A stretch of DNA of 60,530 nucleotides from Gp13-AA77 sp035946575 (GTDB taxonomy: Bacteria; Acidobacteriota; Terriglobia; UBA7540): assembly GCA_035946575.1 (NCBI GenBank), contig DASYZG010000048.1, positions 1 to 60,530 on the forward strand, in the 5' to 3' direction. A program made the translations under genes and the position numbers. Below, piece after piece: positions 8,376-17,060 of the stretch; the stretch's first letter is position 1; each line of letters opens with the position of its first letter. The notes beneath the pieces were generated by a model. That model was not told the origin of the DNA. It searched no databases and saw only the letters and a list, made by a program, of their open reading frames with translations.

Positions 8376-9533
8376 CTAATCGGCCGCTGAGCCGCGGGAG
8401 AGCGCGGGCGTCTCCCACACCGCAAACCGGCGGCCCCGGCACGCATCCACAACTCCGGTGAAAGTCGCTGCACTCCCGAGCAGAACGTAGAAGGGTATGG
8501 ATACCAGGCGGCCTCCGCGACGGCCCATCAAAGCCGCCAGAAACCCGACGAGCGCTGGCACCCAAAATGCAGCTTCAGCCGCCAGGACCGGAATCAGTAA
8601 CCGTCCTGACGCAAGCTTCGCGGCGGCGACGAGAATCAGGAGCAAGGGAACAAGCGTCAGCCAGCGCAGGAACTTTCTTGAGATGAACTGCCACCCTCGC
8701 AAGCCCTGCAGCGTCTGCCGCAATCTCCACATGGCAAGAAACCCTTGAGCCGCAATCCGCCGCCTCTGGGAAAATGACTCCCAGGGCGATGAGGTGTCCC
8801 GCTCCCCGGCCCGTGCTCCAGGCTCGTAGAGCACCTTCCAGCCGGCGTGACCGATCCGCATGGGCAGCTCGAGGTCATTCGCCAAATCGGCCGAAAGCGC
8901 GGAAAACAAAGACCGACGGATGCAGAAAATGGCGCCGTCACAAACCAGCACCGAACCCAGGCGGCTCTCGAGTCCATTCAGCACGCTCTCATAGCTCAGG
9001 AACGCACTTCCTCCTGTCGCCACGACTGTCTCTTCCTTGTCCTGCAACAAATCGGTGCCGCCGGTGACGCACCCAACCTGAGCGTCCGCAAAGTGGCGGG
9101 TCAGCAGCCGGAGGGAGTCAGGTGGGATGTGCGTGTTGACATCGGTAAAGAAGAGCACCTCGCCGTGCGCCAGCGCGGCGAGACGGTTGAGAGCCGCGGC
9201 TTTTCCGCTTCGCTTCTGCATTCGGACAAAGTTGAGGCGAGGATCGGAAAAACTCCGCAAAATGTCATCCGTGTGGTCGTCAGAGGCGTCGGAGGCAACC
9301 AGGATCTGCAAACGGTCCTCAGGATAATTCCAGGCGAGAGTCTCGCGTACCTTCCATCCGATGTCTTTCTCCTCGTTCCTGGCTGAAATCAACACCGAAA
9401 CGCCCGGCAGATCACTTTCGCTCGCCGGCGTCTGCGCCCGGCGAAAGCGCCCCAGGATCCACAGCAGAGAGGGATACCCGAAGTAGACATAGCCGAGCCA
9501 GAGGACTCCAACGGAAACCAGGATGATCATCAT
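8376..9533 (-). CDS. Membrane-anchored glycosyltransferase family 2
   Basis: A 385-aa processive-type GT2. An N-terminal membrane segment (residues about 3-25) is followed by the GT-A domain with VLISARNEEKDIG, VASDASDDHTDDI and FFTDVNTHIP, then QRRRIAAQG, the position of the Q/RxxRW motif. Two or three C-terminal hydrophobic segments complete it. It likely extends the polysaccharide at the inner face of the cytoplasmic membrane. The ATG overlaps the TGA of the sugar transferase gene by 4 bases, so the two are probably co-translated. Confidence 0.9.
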   Translation of the reverse strand: MMIILVSVGVLWLGYVYFGYPSLLWILGRFRRAQTPASESDLPGVSVLISARNEEKDIGWKVRETLAWNYPEDRLQILVASDASDDHTDDILRSFSDPRLNFVRMQKRSGKAAALNRLAALAHGEVLFFTDVNTHIPPDSLRLLTRHFADAQVGCVTGGTDLLQDKEETVVATGGSAFLSYESVLNGLESRLGSVLVCDGAIFCIRRSLFSALSADLANDLELPMRIGHAGWKVLYEPGARAGERDTSSPWESFSQRRRIAAQGFLAMWRLRQTLQGLRGWQFISRKFLRWLTLVPLLLILVAAAKLASGRLLIPVLAAEAAFWVPALVGFLAALMGRRGGRLVSIPFYVLLGSAATFTGVVDACRGRRFAVWETPALSRGSAAD

Positions 9534-10918
9534 CGGCCCCCGCGCCCGAGGAGCAGCGTCTTCAATGTCTCAAACGCAATGAGCAAGTCGAGCCCGGTCG
9601 ACATGTTCTTGATGTAAAAAAGATCGTAAGCGAGCTTGTCGGCGTTATCTTCGAGGGTTGCGCAGTAGCCGCGCTTTACCTGTGCCCATCCGGTTGCTCC
9701 CGGCTTGACGTTCCACCGCTGGCTGTAAAACGGGATATTGGCGGCGCATTCTTCCTCCTGATTGGGAACGAAGGGGCGCGGCCCGACGAAGTACATATCG
9801 CCAACAATTATATTAAAGAGCTGGGGCAGCTCGTCGAGGCGGGTGCGCCGCAGCCATTTACCGACCCGTGTAATCCGCGGATCGTTGGCCTCTGCCGGCT
9901 TAAACTGGCCGTCCTTATCTGCTCCCACGCGCATGGTTCGAAACTTGTTGAGCTTGAATTTCTTGCCGTTCTGGCCTACGCGCTCCTGCCGGAACAAAAC
10001 CGGGCGTCCTGAATCAAGCACAATCGCCACCGCCGTCAGAATCATCACGGGAAGGGTGAGAATCAAACCCGTAGTTGCCAGCACGATACTCGACACGCGC
10101 TTGTAAGCCAGCGTCAGCTGCGAGACCTGGAACCGTGGCGAGAGAAGCAGCCAGCTCAGCCGCAACGAATCCAAAGCCACCTTGCCGGTCAGGGCTTCGT
10201 AGACCTCGCTTCCATCCTGGATGATGGTGCCGCCGGCCTGGAGTTGGAGGAGCATTTCCACCGGCATCTGACCCCGCCGCTCGTTCATCCCGAGAATGAC
10301 CCGGCGAATGCCCTGCTCCTTCACCAGACCGGGCAAAACGTTGACCTTGCCGAGCCAGGGCAGCCCGTTCAATTCGACCGAACGTGCCGACGGCTCGGCG
10401 ACATAGCCGACCAGCCGAAACGCCCAGGCAGGACGCTTTTCGATCTCGGAGCTCACGCAGGCGGCAAGCGAGCCGGAACCCAGAATCACGGCCCGTTCCG
10501 CCCATCGATCGGAGCTGTTCAGCACCAGGAAAGCCTTCCTCCAAGCACCCAGCAGAACTCCGGAAAGCAGAATACCGAATCCCAACAGGCTCATATCGAG
10601 CCGCACTGCAGGAAAAGCGTAATACACACCGCCCATGATGACGCAGGCAGCCCCGAGCGTCCCGATCAGTCGGGTCACCACCTCGCGGGGATTGCTGACG
10701 ACCAGCGAATCGTACAGATCGTGATAGTAAAGGCAAACCATCAAAACCGCGCAAACAATGTCGATCTTATAGAAGCCGTGCTCGTAGGTCAGAAAGAGAG
10801 TGGCGTCGAGCTTGAAGTAGGCCACGGCCAGCAGAAAACACAGGTAGATGATCAGGACTTCGCCGAACGCCAGGACGATAGTTCGGGTGGGATAATAGAC
10901 GTTGAGGATTCGAACCAC
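9530..10918 (-). CDS. Polyprenyl-phosphate sugar-1-phosphate transferase (TIGR03013-like)
   Basis: The priming glycosyltransferase of the operon, 462 aa. It has an N-terminal membrane bundle (about 110 residues), a CoA-binding-like Rossmann segment (RAVILGSGSLAACVSSEI), a further membrane helix and the C-terminal bacterial sugar transferase domain. The domain signature is clear: FKLNKFRTMRVGAD, RTRLDELPQLFNI and VGPRPFVPNQEE. It resembles the sugar transferases of PEP-CTERM/EpsH-type loci. It would load a hexose-1-phosphate onto undecaprenyl phosphate to start each repeat unit. A GTG start at 10918 is used, with AAGGA about 11 bases upstream and a small upstream ORF ending 7 bases before. Confidence 0.93.
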   Translation of the reverse strand: MVRILNVYYPTRTIVLAFGEVLIIYLCFLLAVAYFKLDATLFLTYEHGFYKIDIVCAVLMVCLYYHDLYDSLVVSNPREVVTRLIGTLGAACVIMGGVYYAFPAVRLDMSLLGFGILLSGVLLGAWRKAFLVLNSSDRWAERAVILGSGSLAACVSSEIEKRPAWAFRLVGYVAEPSARSVELNGLPWLGKVNVLPGLVKEQGIRRVILGMNERRGQMPVEMLLQLQAGGTIIQDGSEVYEALTGKVALDSLRLSWLLLSPRFQVSQLTLAYKRVSSIVLATTGLILTLPVMILTAVAIVLDSGRPVLFRQERVGQNGKKFKLNKFRTMRVGADKDGQFKPAEANDPRITRVGKWLRRTRLDELPQLFNIIVGDMYFVGPRPFVPNQEEECAANIPFYSQRWNVKPGATGWAQVKRGYCATLEDNADKLAYDLFYIKNMSTGLDLLIAFETLKTLLLGRGGR

Positions 10919-10924
10919 TGAATG

Positions 10925-11110
10925 CTAGTCCTTCTTGCCAGGCAGAGACCTCTCCCTTGCCAGGTGGCCCGCCGCCTCTGCATGACGAGGGAAGCGAACG
11001 AGGCCTGATTCCCGGGCGGGTGCGGAGTTGAGCGTACGCGCGGCGCTCAGCACGCCTGGATCGCCCTGGTCACGAATCGGGGATTCAAATGATTCGATCA
11101 CCGGCGCCAT
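10925..11110 (-). CDS. Small hypothetical ORF (61 aa) preceding the sugar transferase
   Basis: A 61-aa reading frame with an ATG at 11110 and AGGGA at 7-base spacing. It ends 6 bases before the GTG of the sugar transferase gene, so it could be the first gene or a leader peptide of the operon. The product is hydrophilic, rich in Pro, Arg and Ala, with no membrane segment or known motif. Position and ribosome binding site are the only support. Confidence 0.35.
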   Translation of the reverse strand: MAPVIESFESPIRDQGDPGVLSAARTLNSAPARESGLVRFPRHAEAAGHLARERSLPGKKD

Positions 11111-11821
11111 GACGTTTCCCTGAAATGCGCAATGGTGAGCGTGATTTCATCGCTGAGCCCCCGGTTGCTGAGGGTCTGCTCGCCAAACTGTATAACCTTG
11201 GGACAATTCCCCTGCCGCTCGTCCCCCTGAGTGCCTGCGCCAATCAGTCGTGGCCGGCGCCAGATTGCTGGCAAGAACAGCAGAACAGGTTGTTTCACCT
11301 CTTCCAGCCCAGCGCGGTTTATGGCTCCGCTTCAACTCATTTAACAATATCGTCTTATCTCACCTAAGGTCAAGAGATTAACCGGGTGATAATACAATAA
11401 ACTACATAAAACCAGCAGACGTACAACAACCGGTCTGAGTCCGAAAACTACGGGGAGCAGCAAACAGTCGCGGACTTGAATCGGCAGGAACTTTCTGACC
11501 CCGGCTGTAGCTTACCACGGCGATGCCGTGTTGACAAGTTGATAAACTAGTGAATGCATAGTCGGAGTCTGACGATGGACCATCGAAGAGTTACTTTTCA
11601 GGCACCGAAGAACAGACGAGGGCCCGGCAAACCACGGCACCGTCAGTGCGGTCCGCCCGCTATGTTCGAGGGGAAATTGGAAAAAGGCTCTGATTCGGAG
11701 GCGAGATCGAGATGGTGGCAGGAAAGGCCGTTCGCAACAGCCGCCCGCAGGTTCCCGGCGTAGCCAACGGGCAATTCAGTACACTGGAGGAAGCCGTGGG
11801 TGAACAGTGGAGGGAACGATT
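11111..11821. other. Divergent intergenic region between the polysaccharide operon and the Gfo/Idh gene
   Basis: About 700 bases without a convincing gene. The left part is more A+T-rich near 11340-11420 and contains the candidate leftward promoter listed separately. On the plus strand a TTGACA occurs at 11531-11536 with a poor -10 (TGCATA) 18 bases on, a weak candidate for the oxidoreductase gene. Short ORFs here lack coding character. Confidence 0.5.
11344..11373 (-). promoter_or_regulatory. Candidate sigma-70-type promoter of the polysaccharide operon
   Basis: Read leftward, TTGACC (11373-11368) is followed after 18 bases by TATTGT (11349-11344), in an A+T-rich patch about 235 bases upstream of the 61-aa ORF. 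The match is moderate and rests on consensus alone. Confidence 0.35.
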
Positions 11822-13177
11822 ATGGATCGCCGTCAATTCGTTTGGACCGGCGCCGCAGGCCTGGCCTGGCTGGCCGGCGGCGCCGGGGCAAGGCAAGCCG
11901 CTGCGGACCAGAAGAAATTCCGGGTGGGCCTGATCGGCTGCGGCTGGTACGGAAAGACGGACTTATTCCGCCTGATCCAGGTCGCGCCGGTGGAGGTAGT
12001 CTCGCTCTGCGACGTGGATTCGCACATGCTGGCCGGGGCGGCGGAATTGACCGCCGAGCGGCAGACGTCACACAGGAAGCCGCGCACCTACGGTGACTAC
12101 CGCAAGATGTTGGCCGAAAAGGATCTGGACATCGTGCTGGTGGGCACGCCGGACCATTGGCACGCGCTGGCCATGATCGAAGCCGTCAAATCCGGCGCTG
12201 ACGTCTACTGCCAGAAGCCGATCAGCGTGGACGTGATCGAAGGCCAGGCGATGCTGGCGGCGGCGCGCAAGCACAACCGCGTGGTGCAGGTGGGTTTGCA
12301 GCGTCGCAGCACGCCGCACCTGGTGGATGCGCGGGAAAAGGTGGTGCAGGCGGGGAAGCTGGGCAGGGTGGGCTTGGTCGAGATCTACTGCTACTACCAT
12401 ATGCGCGCGACCACCAATCCGCCGGACACGGCGCCGCCTCCGTACCTGGACTACGAGATGTGGACCGGTCCCGCACCCATGCGGCCTTACAACGCGCTCG
12501 TGCACCCTCGAAGCTGGCGGGAGTTCATGGAGTACGGCAACGGCATCATGGGCGACATGGGCGTCCACATGCTCGACATGGTGCGCTGGATGATGAACCT
12601 CGGCTGGCCGCGGCGGATCAGTTCGAGCGGGGGTATTCTCGTGGACAGACACAGCAAAGCCAATATTACCGACACCCAGTTGGCCACCTTCGATTATGAC
12701 GACGTCAAAATCGTGTGGCAGCACCGCACCTGGGGTAATCCCCCGGACCCCAAATATCAGTGGGGTGCCACCCTGTACGGCGACAAGGGGACCCTGAAGG
12801 CAAGCGTCTACAGCTACGACTTCGAACCTGCCGTGAAGGGCGAGTCGCCGATTCATCAGGACGTCACATACGAGCTGGAGCAGTATCCCGAGGACAAGAC
12901 CGAGAAGGACCTCGAGACGCAGTGCGCACCGGCGATCCGGCACCACATGCTGGATTTTGTGGCGGCAATCGGGAAGCGCGGTAGACCGGTGGCCGATATC
13001 GAGCAGGGGTACATCTCCACGACCAGCTGCATCTTGGCCAATCTGTCGATGAAGACCGGCCGGACGATGGCTTGGGACCCGCAGCAGGGTCGCGTGATTG
13101 GCGACGAGGAGGCCAACCGGCTTTTGGCCCGTCCTTATCGCAGCCCGTGGGTGCATCCCACGCCGGACAGCGTGTAG
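11822..13177 (+). CDS. Secreted Gfo/Idh/MocA family oxidoreductase
   Basis: A 451-aa NAD(P)-dependent oxidoreductase acting on a sugar or sugar derivative. MDRRQFVWTG followed by a hydrophobic Ala/Gly stretch looks like a twin-arginine signal, so export as a folded enzyme is likely. The Rossmann motif is GLIGCGWYGK, and DVYCQKPISVDVIEG holds the Lys-Pro of the family motif. HPRSWREFMEYGNG and MGVHMLDMVRWMM fit the C-terminal beta-sheet domain of the acidobacterial/planctomycete secreted subgroup. The ATG at 11822 has GGAGGGAACG upstream. It faces away from the polysaccharide operon and is probably transcribed alone; the substrate is unknown. Confidence 0.92.
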   Translation: MDRRQFVWTGAAGLAWLAGGAGARQAAADQKKFRVGLIGCGWYGKTDLFRLIQVAPVEVVSLCDVDSHMLAGAAELTAERQTSHRKPRTYGDYRKMLAEKDLDIVLVGTPDHWHALAMIEAVKSGADVYCQKPISVDVIEGQAMLAAARKHNRVVQVGLQRRSTPHLVDAREKVVQAGKLGRVGLVEIYCYYHMRATTNPPDTAPPPYLDYEMWTGPAPMRPYNALVHPRSWREFMEYGNGIMGDMGVHMLDMVRWMMNLGWPRRISSSGGILVDRHSKANITDTQLATFDYDDVKIVWQHRTWGNPPDPKYQWGATLYGDKGTLKASVYSYDFEPAVKGESPIHQDVTYELEQYPEDKTEKDLETQCAPAIRHHMLDFVAAIGKRGRPVADIEQGYISTTSCILANLSMKTGRTMAWDPQQGRVIGDEEANRLLARPYRSPWVHPTPDSV

Positions 13178-13946
13178 ACTCCAGCCGGCGCGTCTCGGAC
13201 GGAGTGGGCCTAAGAAACGGCGGTCACTGAACCCCTACCACTCACCGCACGCTCGCGCTCTGTCACCGTGGCGCGGGGAGTCCATTTTGAGCCCTCGAAG
13301 AGGCCCGGCAGTGCGATTTCAGCTAACCAGCTGATTCTAAACAAGAAATAAATCTTCCCAATTTTCTCACTTTTCTCACTTTTCTCCATTGTCCCATTTC
13401 CGGGTGGTAGGCTCGACTTGACAGTCGACAGTTCACCGTCGGCAGTTCACGGCCTTCGGAGATCCAGCCCAAGGGCGGCGGGTCAGGAGGGAGTTTAGGC
13501 TGGTGGGTTTATGGCTATCGTGGGACAGGGTCATCACCAAGAATCCAAAGCCAGCAAAGCCATTGGGCTTAAAGCTCGCGAAATCAGTAAGATAACCAAA
13601 AATTCGCGCTCTCCAAAGCCATTGAGCCTATTCCTTTTTATTTCAGCGGCTTACCTCGAAAAATGGCCGTTTTTCCCGAACAAACGAATCGATCGCAAGC
13701 TTCTGCCTTGGCGGGTAAAAGCTCAACTCGTCGTAAACGGACCGCGATTTCTCGAACCTGCCTTCAAGGAGCGCGAGCGAAGCCGGAATGTTATTGATTG
13801 CGCGGAGGATGGCATTTTATCGGTCCGAACGCGGATCACACCAGTCGAACGACGGTTCCTCAAGAACCCCATACCGCTCTGTAAAGTCAAACTCGAAGGC
13901 CGATCAGGCGAGGAGCAGCGATCAGGATCAGGGGAGGTGGGAGAAG
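13178..13946 (+). other. Long intergenic region with a dispersed repeat
   Basis: About 770 bases. It holds the second copy of the 9-bp-periodic repeat (13346-13414) and, just after it, short repeated blocks (CAGTCGACAGTTCACCGTCGGCAG). A 160-aa open frame at 13511-13993 has no signal peptide, motif or good ribosome binding site and overlaps the start of the beta-helix gene, so I do not call it a gene. Confidence 0.5.
13346..13414 (+). repeat. Dispersed 9-bp-periodic repeat, copy 2
   Basis: 69 bases with the units ATTTTCTCA, CTTTTCTCA, CTTTTCTCC and ATTGTCCCA in phase, preceded by AAATAAAT and followed by CGGGTGGTAGGCTC. It aligns end to end with the copies at 137-206 (minus) and 59706-59774. 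Confidence 0.8.
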
Positions 13947-16829
13947 ATGCGAAAAGCAGGAGAGCTAGGAGAGGTATCAGAGAAGAGGAGTGATTGGCAC
14001 GTGAGAAGGGGTGAGGGGCGAGTCTGCCTGTTACTGATTCTGGCAGCCGCTTGCCAGTTGTCACCCCTAACAAGCGCCGGCCAGACGCCAAACTGGTCGG
14101 GGATCCTCGACCCCAGCCGCGCGACAGACTGGTCGAAAGCGGGCATCCCGGGCGGAATTCCCCATTACCGGGCCGTGTGCCAGACGGTCGCACTGCAGAA
14201 TACCGGGAATGCTTCCGTGGACGGCCCCGGAAACTCGGCCGCAATCCAGAATGCGCTGAACGCCTGCTCTGGAACGGCCCAGGCGGTTCTACTTCCGGCA
14301 GGCACGTGGCCGGTTGCCGGAATTTTGCCGCAAAACGCCCTTCAACAGGTGGTACTTCGCGGCGCGGGCCCGCTCCAGACCATCTTGAAATTCACCGGAA
14401 CAGTAGCTGCCAATCCAGCCTCCGACATCCGTATTAAGGGCGCGGGCGGGACGCTCCACAGCACCACCTGGACCGGAACGAACGGCAGCATCGGAAACTA
14501 CACGCAAGGGGCGACCGTGCTTGATGTGGGCAGCAACGCGAACTTCAGTGCTACGCCGGGGGCAGCGGGCAATTTGATTACGCTCGATCAGCGCGACGAC
14601 GACATCAATATTACGATGGAGTCTGAAGCCGGGTCTGAGGTTACGGTGACCACCGGAATCAACCACGGGTTTTCACTGGGCCAGACCGTAATGATTGGCC
14701 AGCAATGCGGATCGGCGAGTTCGCAGTGCGGCAATCTCAACTATGGTTATCACGGCCAGTGGACGATTGACAGCGTGCCCACGCCAAATCAGTTCACTTT
14801 TAGCGCGGCGGGGACGTGCGCGGTCATTGGCGCGAGTTGGTCATCGGGTACGGCTACGCTGCGCCTCAACTGCAACTTGCAGTGGCTATATGCCGGGGAC
14901 GCGATCACAGTTTTAAACATCAGCCCTTCCGGTTACAACGGAATCTACACTGCCGCGACGGCGAGCTTTGGCGGGTCGGGATCATGCCCGCCCCAATGCG
15001 CAGGCGTGGTTTCCATCACTTACCCGCTCACCTCCAATCCGGGTACCTACGCCTCTGGCGGTTCGCTTTCCTGGTCGCGAACCGGTTTGGCGTTGGGGCC
15101 GGGCTCTCGAGGCGAGTATGCCGGTGTTGACACGGGTGGCGTCGAGGTCGGAAACATCGGGAATACTGTCATCGATGCCAACAACACCTATCTTGGTCAG
15201 ACCTGCACAGGAACAGCAGGTCAGAATGAGGCTCCCTGCCAGGCGGGAGAGGTTTCACGGCGAACCCCGCAAGAGTCGGAGCTGATCACGGCGGTTTGCA
15301 CCGGCAACGGCACTCCCGCCGCAGCCTGCGCGAGCGCCTCAGAGATTGTGGTGACGCCGCCCCTCGAAATGACCAACTGGCGCACTGCCAATGCCCCCGG
15401 CATCTGGTGGAACGCTGCGTATGCTTATCGCGTGGGTATCGAGAACATGACGCTGGACTATTCGAGCGACGGCAACACAGGTTCGGGCGGCGTCGTGTTC
15501 TCCCAGGCTGCACAGTGCTGGGTGAAAAATGTCCGGAGTCTGTACGGCGGCCTGAATCATGTCATGTTTGAGTTCGGGACGGGTCAGAATGAGGTTGTGG
15601 ACTCGTACTTCTTCGGCAAAAAGCACGGCGGCCCCGAGGCCTACGGTATCAACACCTACTGGGCCTCTGACACACTGGTTCAAAACAACATCTTCCAAAA
15701 CGCCGAGATGTCGATGCCCGAGCAGGACACGGGCAGCGTGTTTGCGTATAACTACACTATTTCCGGGATTACAACGGCCCTGAATTTTCTTGCCAGCACG
15801 TTGACTGGCAACCATGGAGTTACCTGCTGCGACCTGTTTGAAAGTAACGACGTGAACGAGGCGCTTTCCGATAACATTCACGGAACCAGTACCTCGATCA
15901 CTTTCTTCCGTAACCGCATCCGGGGCCAGGAAACGCCAGCTGCCAACCAGCACCTGATGGGCGTCACCGACCGGGCGTTCAATCGTGCCCAAAATTTTGT
16001 CGGCAACGTCATTGGAACCACCGGGGCCGAGACCCGATACGAAATTGATGACGGCTCACAGGGACTTTTCCCGAGCGGGTATATCTGGATGTTGAACGCG
16101 ACCAGCCAGAACGGGACGCCGATTCCAAACGACCTGGCGGTGAAGAACACCCTGCTTCGCTGGGGAAACTTTGATGTGGTGACCGGCGCGGTTCGCTGGT
16201 GCGGTACGGGTTTGGAGGCGAATTGCGGCGGGGTTTCGGAGGTGCCGGCTACAGGCGCCGCCTTCATCAATGGCAATCCAGTGCCCGCCTCGCAGGGTCT
16301 GCCGAAATCCTTCTATCTGAATTCCGCTTCGGCGCCCGCCTGGTGGATAACGCCTTATGGCGCCTCGCCCTGGCCTGCGATTGGTCCCGATGTGATGGAA
16401 GGGACGGCGTCAGACGGCGCCGCCGGTCACTCTTATGGAATCCCGGCTCAACTGGCCTATACCGGCACGGCTTACGACACGAATTATCAGGTTCGGTACA
16501 GCGTCAGCAGCGCTGCCTGGACAAACAATACCGCTACGCTCACGTTAGGCTCAGCATGGCAGGGTTATACCAACGGCGACTCTGCCATCATCGTGAGCGG
16601 CGTGAATGTGCCGCAATACAACGGCACGTGGCAGGTGACGGGCGGCAGCGGAAATACCGTGACCTTTAGCCTGCCTCTGGGCTCGAATCCTGGAACCGGA
16701 AGCGGCGGAACGGCGACCGATGAGAACATTCTGGCGTTCGACGCCTCAAATTCCTATCCGCTGGCCTACCCGTCGAGTGCCAGCATTACGACAGGGGCCG
16801 CCGTCGTGACTGGGCGAGTAGTCAATTGA
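13947..16829 (+). CDS. Secreted right-handed beta-helix protein, paralogue 1
   Basis: A large exported protein of 960 aa. After a basic N-terminus a hydrophobic segment (VCLLLILAAACQLSPL) ending at AGQT looks like a signal peptide. AIQNALNACSGTAQAVLLPAGTW resembles the start of pectate-lyase-3/polygalacturonase-type beta-helices, where a short exonuclease-like coil precedes the helix. Later coils (YRVGIENMTLDYS, DSYFFGKKHGGPEAYGINTY, HGVTCCDLFESNDVNEALS) fit the helix body. Small modules with the pattern hydrophobic-GD-x-YxG-x-W interrupt and close the helix. The ATG at 13947 has GGGGAGGTGGGAGAAG upstream. It is strikingly similar along its length to the next gene. Catalytic function (lyase, epimerase or binding protein) is not determinable. 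Confidence 0.85.
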   Translation: MRKAGELGEVSEKRSDWHVRRGEGRVCLLLILAAACQLSPLTSAGQTPNWSGILDPSRATDWSKAGIPGGIPHYRAVCQTVALQNTGNASVDGPGNSAAIQNALNACSGTAQAVLLPAGTWPVAGILPQNALQQVVLRGAGPLQTILKFTGTVAANPASDIRIKGAGGTLHSTTWTGTNGSIGNYTQGATVLDVGSNANFSATPGAAGNLITLDQRDDDINITMESEAGSEVTVTTGINHGFSLGQTVMIGQQCGSASSQCGNLNYGYHGQWTIDSVPTPNQFTFSAAGTCAVIGASWSSGTATLRLNCNLQWLYAGDAITVLNISPSGYNGIYTAATASFGGSGSCPPQCAGVVSITYPLTSNPGTYASGGSLSWSRTGLALGPGSRGEYAGVDTGGVEVGNIGNTVIDANNTYLGQTCTGTAGQNEAPCQAGEVSRRTPQESELITAVCTGNGTPAAACASASEIVVTPPLEMTNWRTANAPGIWWNAAYAYRVGIENMTLDYSSDGNTGSGGVVFSQAAQCWVKNVRSLYGGLNHVMFEFGTGQNEVVDSYFFGKKHGGPEAYGINTYWASDTLVQNNIFQNAEMSMPEQDTGSVFAYNYTISGITTALNFLASTLTGNHGVTCCDLFESNDVNEALSDNIHGTSTSITFFRNRIRGQETPAANQHLMGVTDRAFNRAQNFVGNVIGTTGAETRYEIDDGSQGLFPSGYIWMLNATSQNGTPIPNDLAVKNTLLRWGNFDVVTGAVRWCGTGLEANCGGVSEVPATGAAFINGNPVPASQGLPKSFYLNSASAPAWWITPYGASPWPAIGPDVMEGTASDGAAGHSYGIPAQLAYTGTAYDTNYQVRYSVSSAAWTNNTATLTLGSAWQGYTNGDSAIIVSGVNVPQYNGTWQVTGGSGNTVTFSLPLGSNPGTGSGGTATDENILAFDASNSYPLAYPSSASITTGAAVVTGRVVN

Positions 16830-16885
16830 GCTAAGAGGCCAGGGGCCAGAGCCAATGACTGGACGGTTTGAGACAAGGCTAGGGC

Positions 16886-17016
16886 TAGCAGGCTGCTCAA
16901 AACACGATTTGAAGAGGGTAAGGGTAGCGGGAAGTTTACCTCGCCATAAGTCCAACACTCGCAACACGCGTTTGACGGCCTAGAGCCGCCGCTACACGTT
17001 TTTCAGCAGCCTGCTA
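16886..17016. repeat. 131-bp inverted-repeat (MITE/REP-like) element
   Basis: The ends TAGCAGGCTGCTCAAAACACG (16886-16906) and CGTTTTTCAGCAGCCTGCTA (16997-17016) are near-perfect inverted repeats around a non-coding centre. It fills most of the 231-base gap between the two beta-helix genes. The interior contains GAGCCGCCGCTACACG, similar to the arms of palindromes elsewhere in the window (28582, 33019). Confidence 0.7.
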
Positions 17017-17060
17017 CGAGAGGGGGACTGGACCCTGCCGGGAAGAGCGGGAGACGAGAA

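Noticed and set aside
12068..13156. 362-aa minus-strand frame opposite the Gfo/Idh gene
   Set aside because: His/Arg/Val-rich antisense translation with no motif, while the plus strand has a complete oxidoreductase with ribosome site and signal.
13511..13993. 160-aa plus-strand frame before the first beta-helix gene
   Set aside because: No motif, no good ribosome site, and it overlaps the better supported start at 13947.
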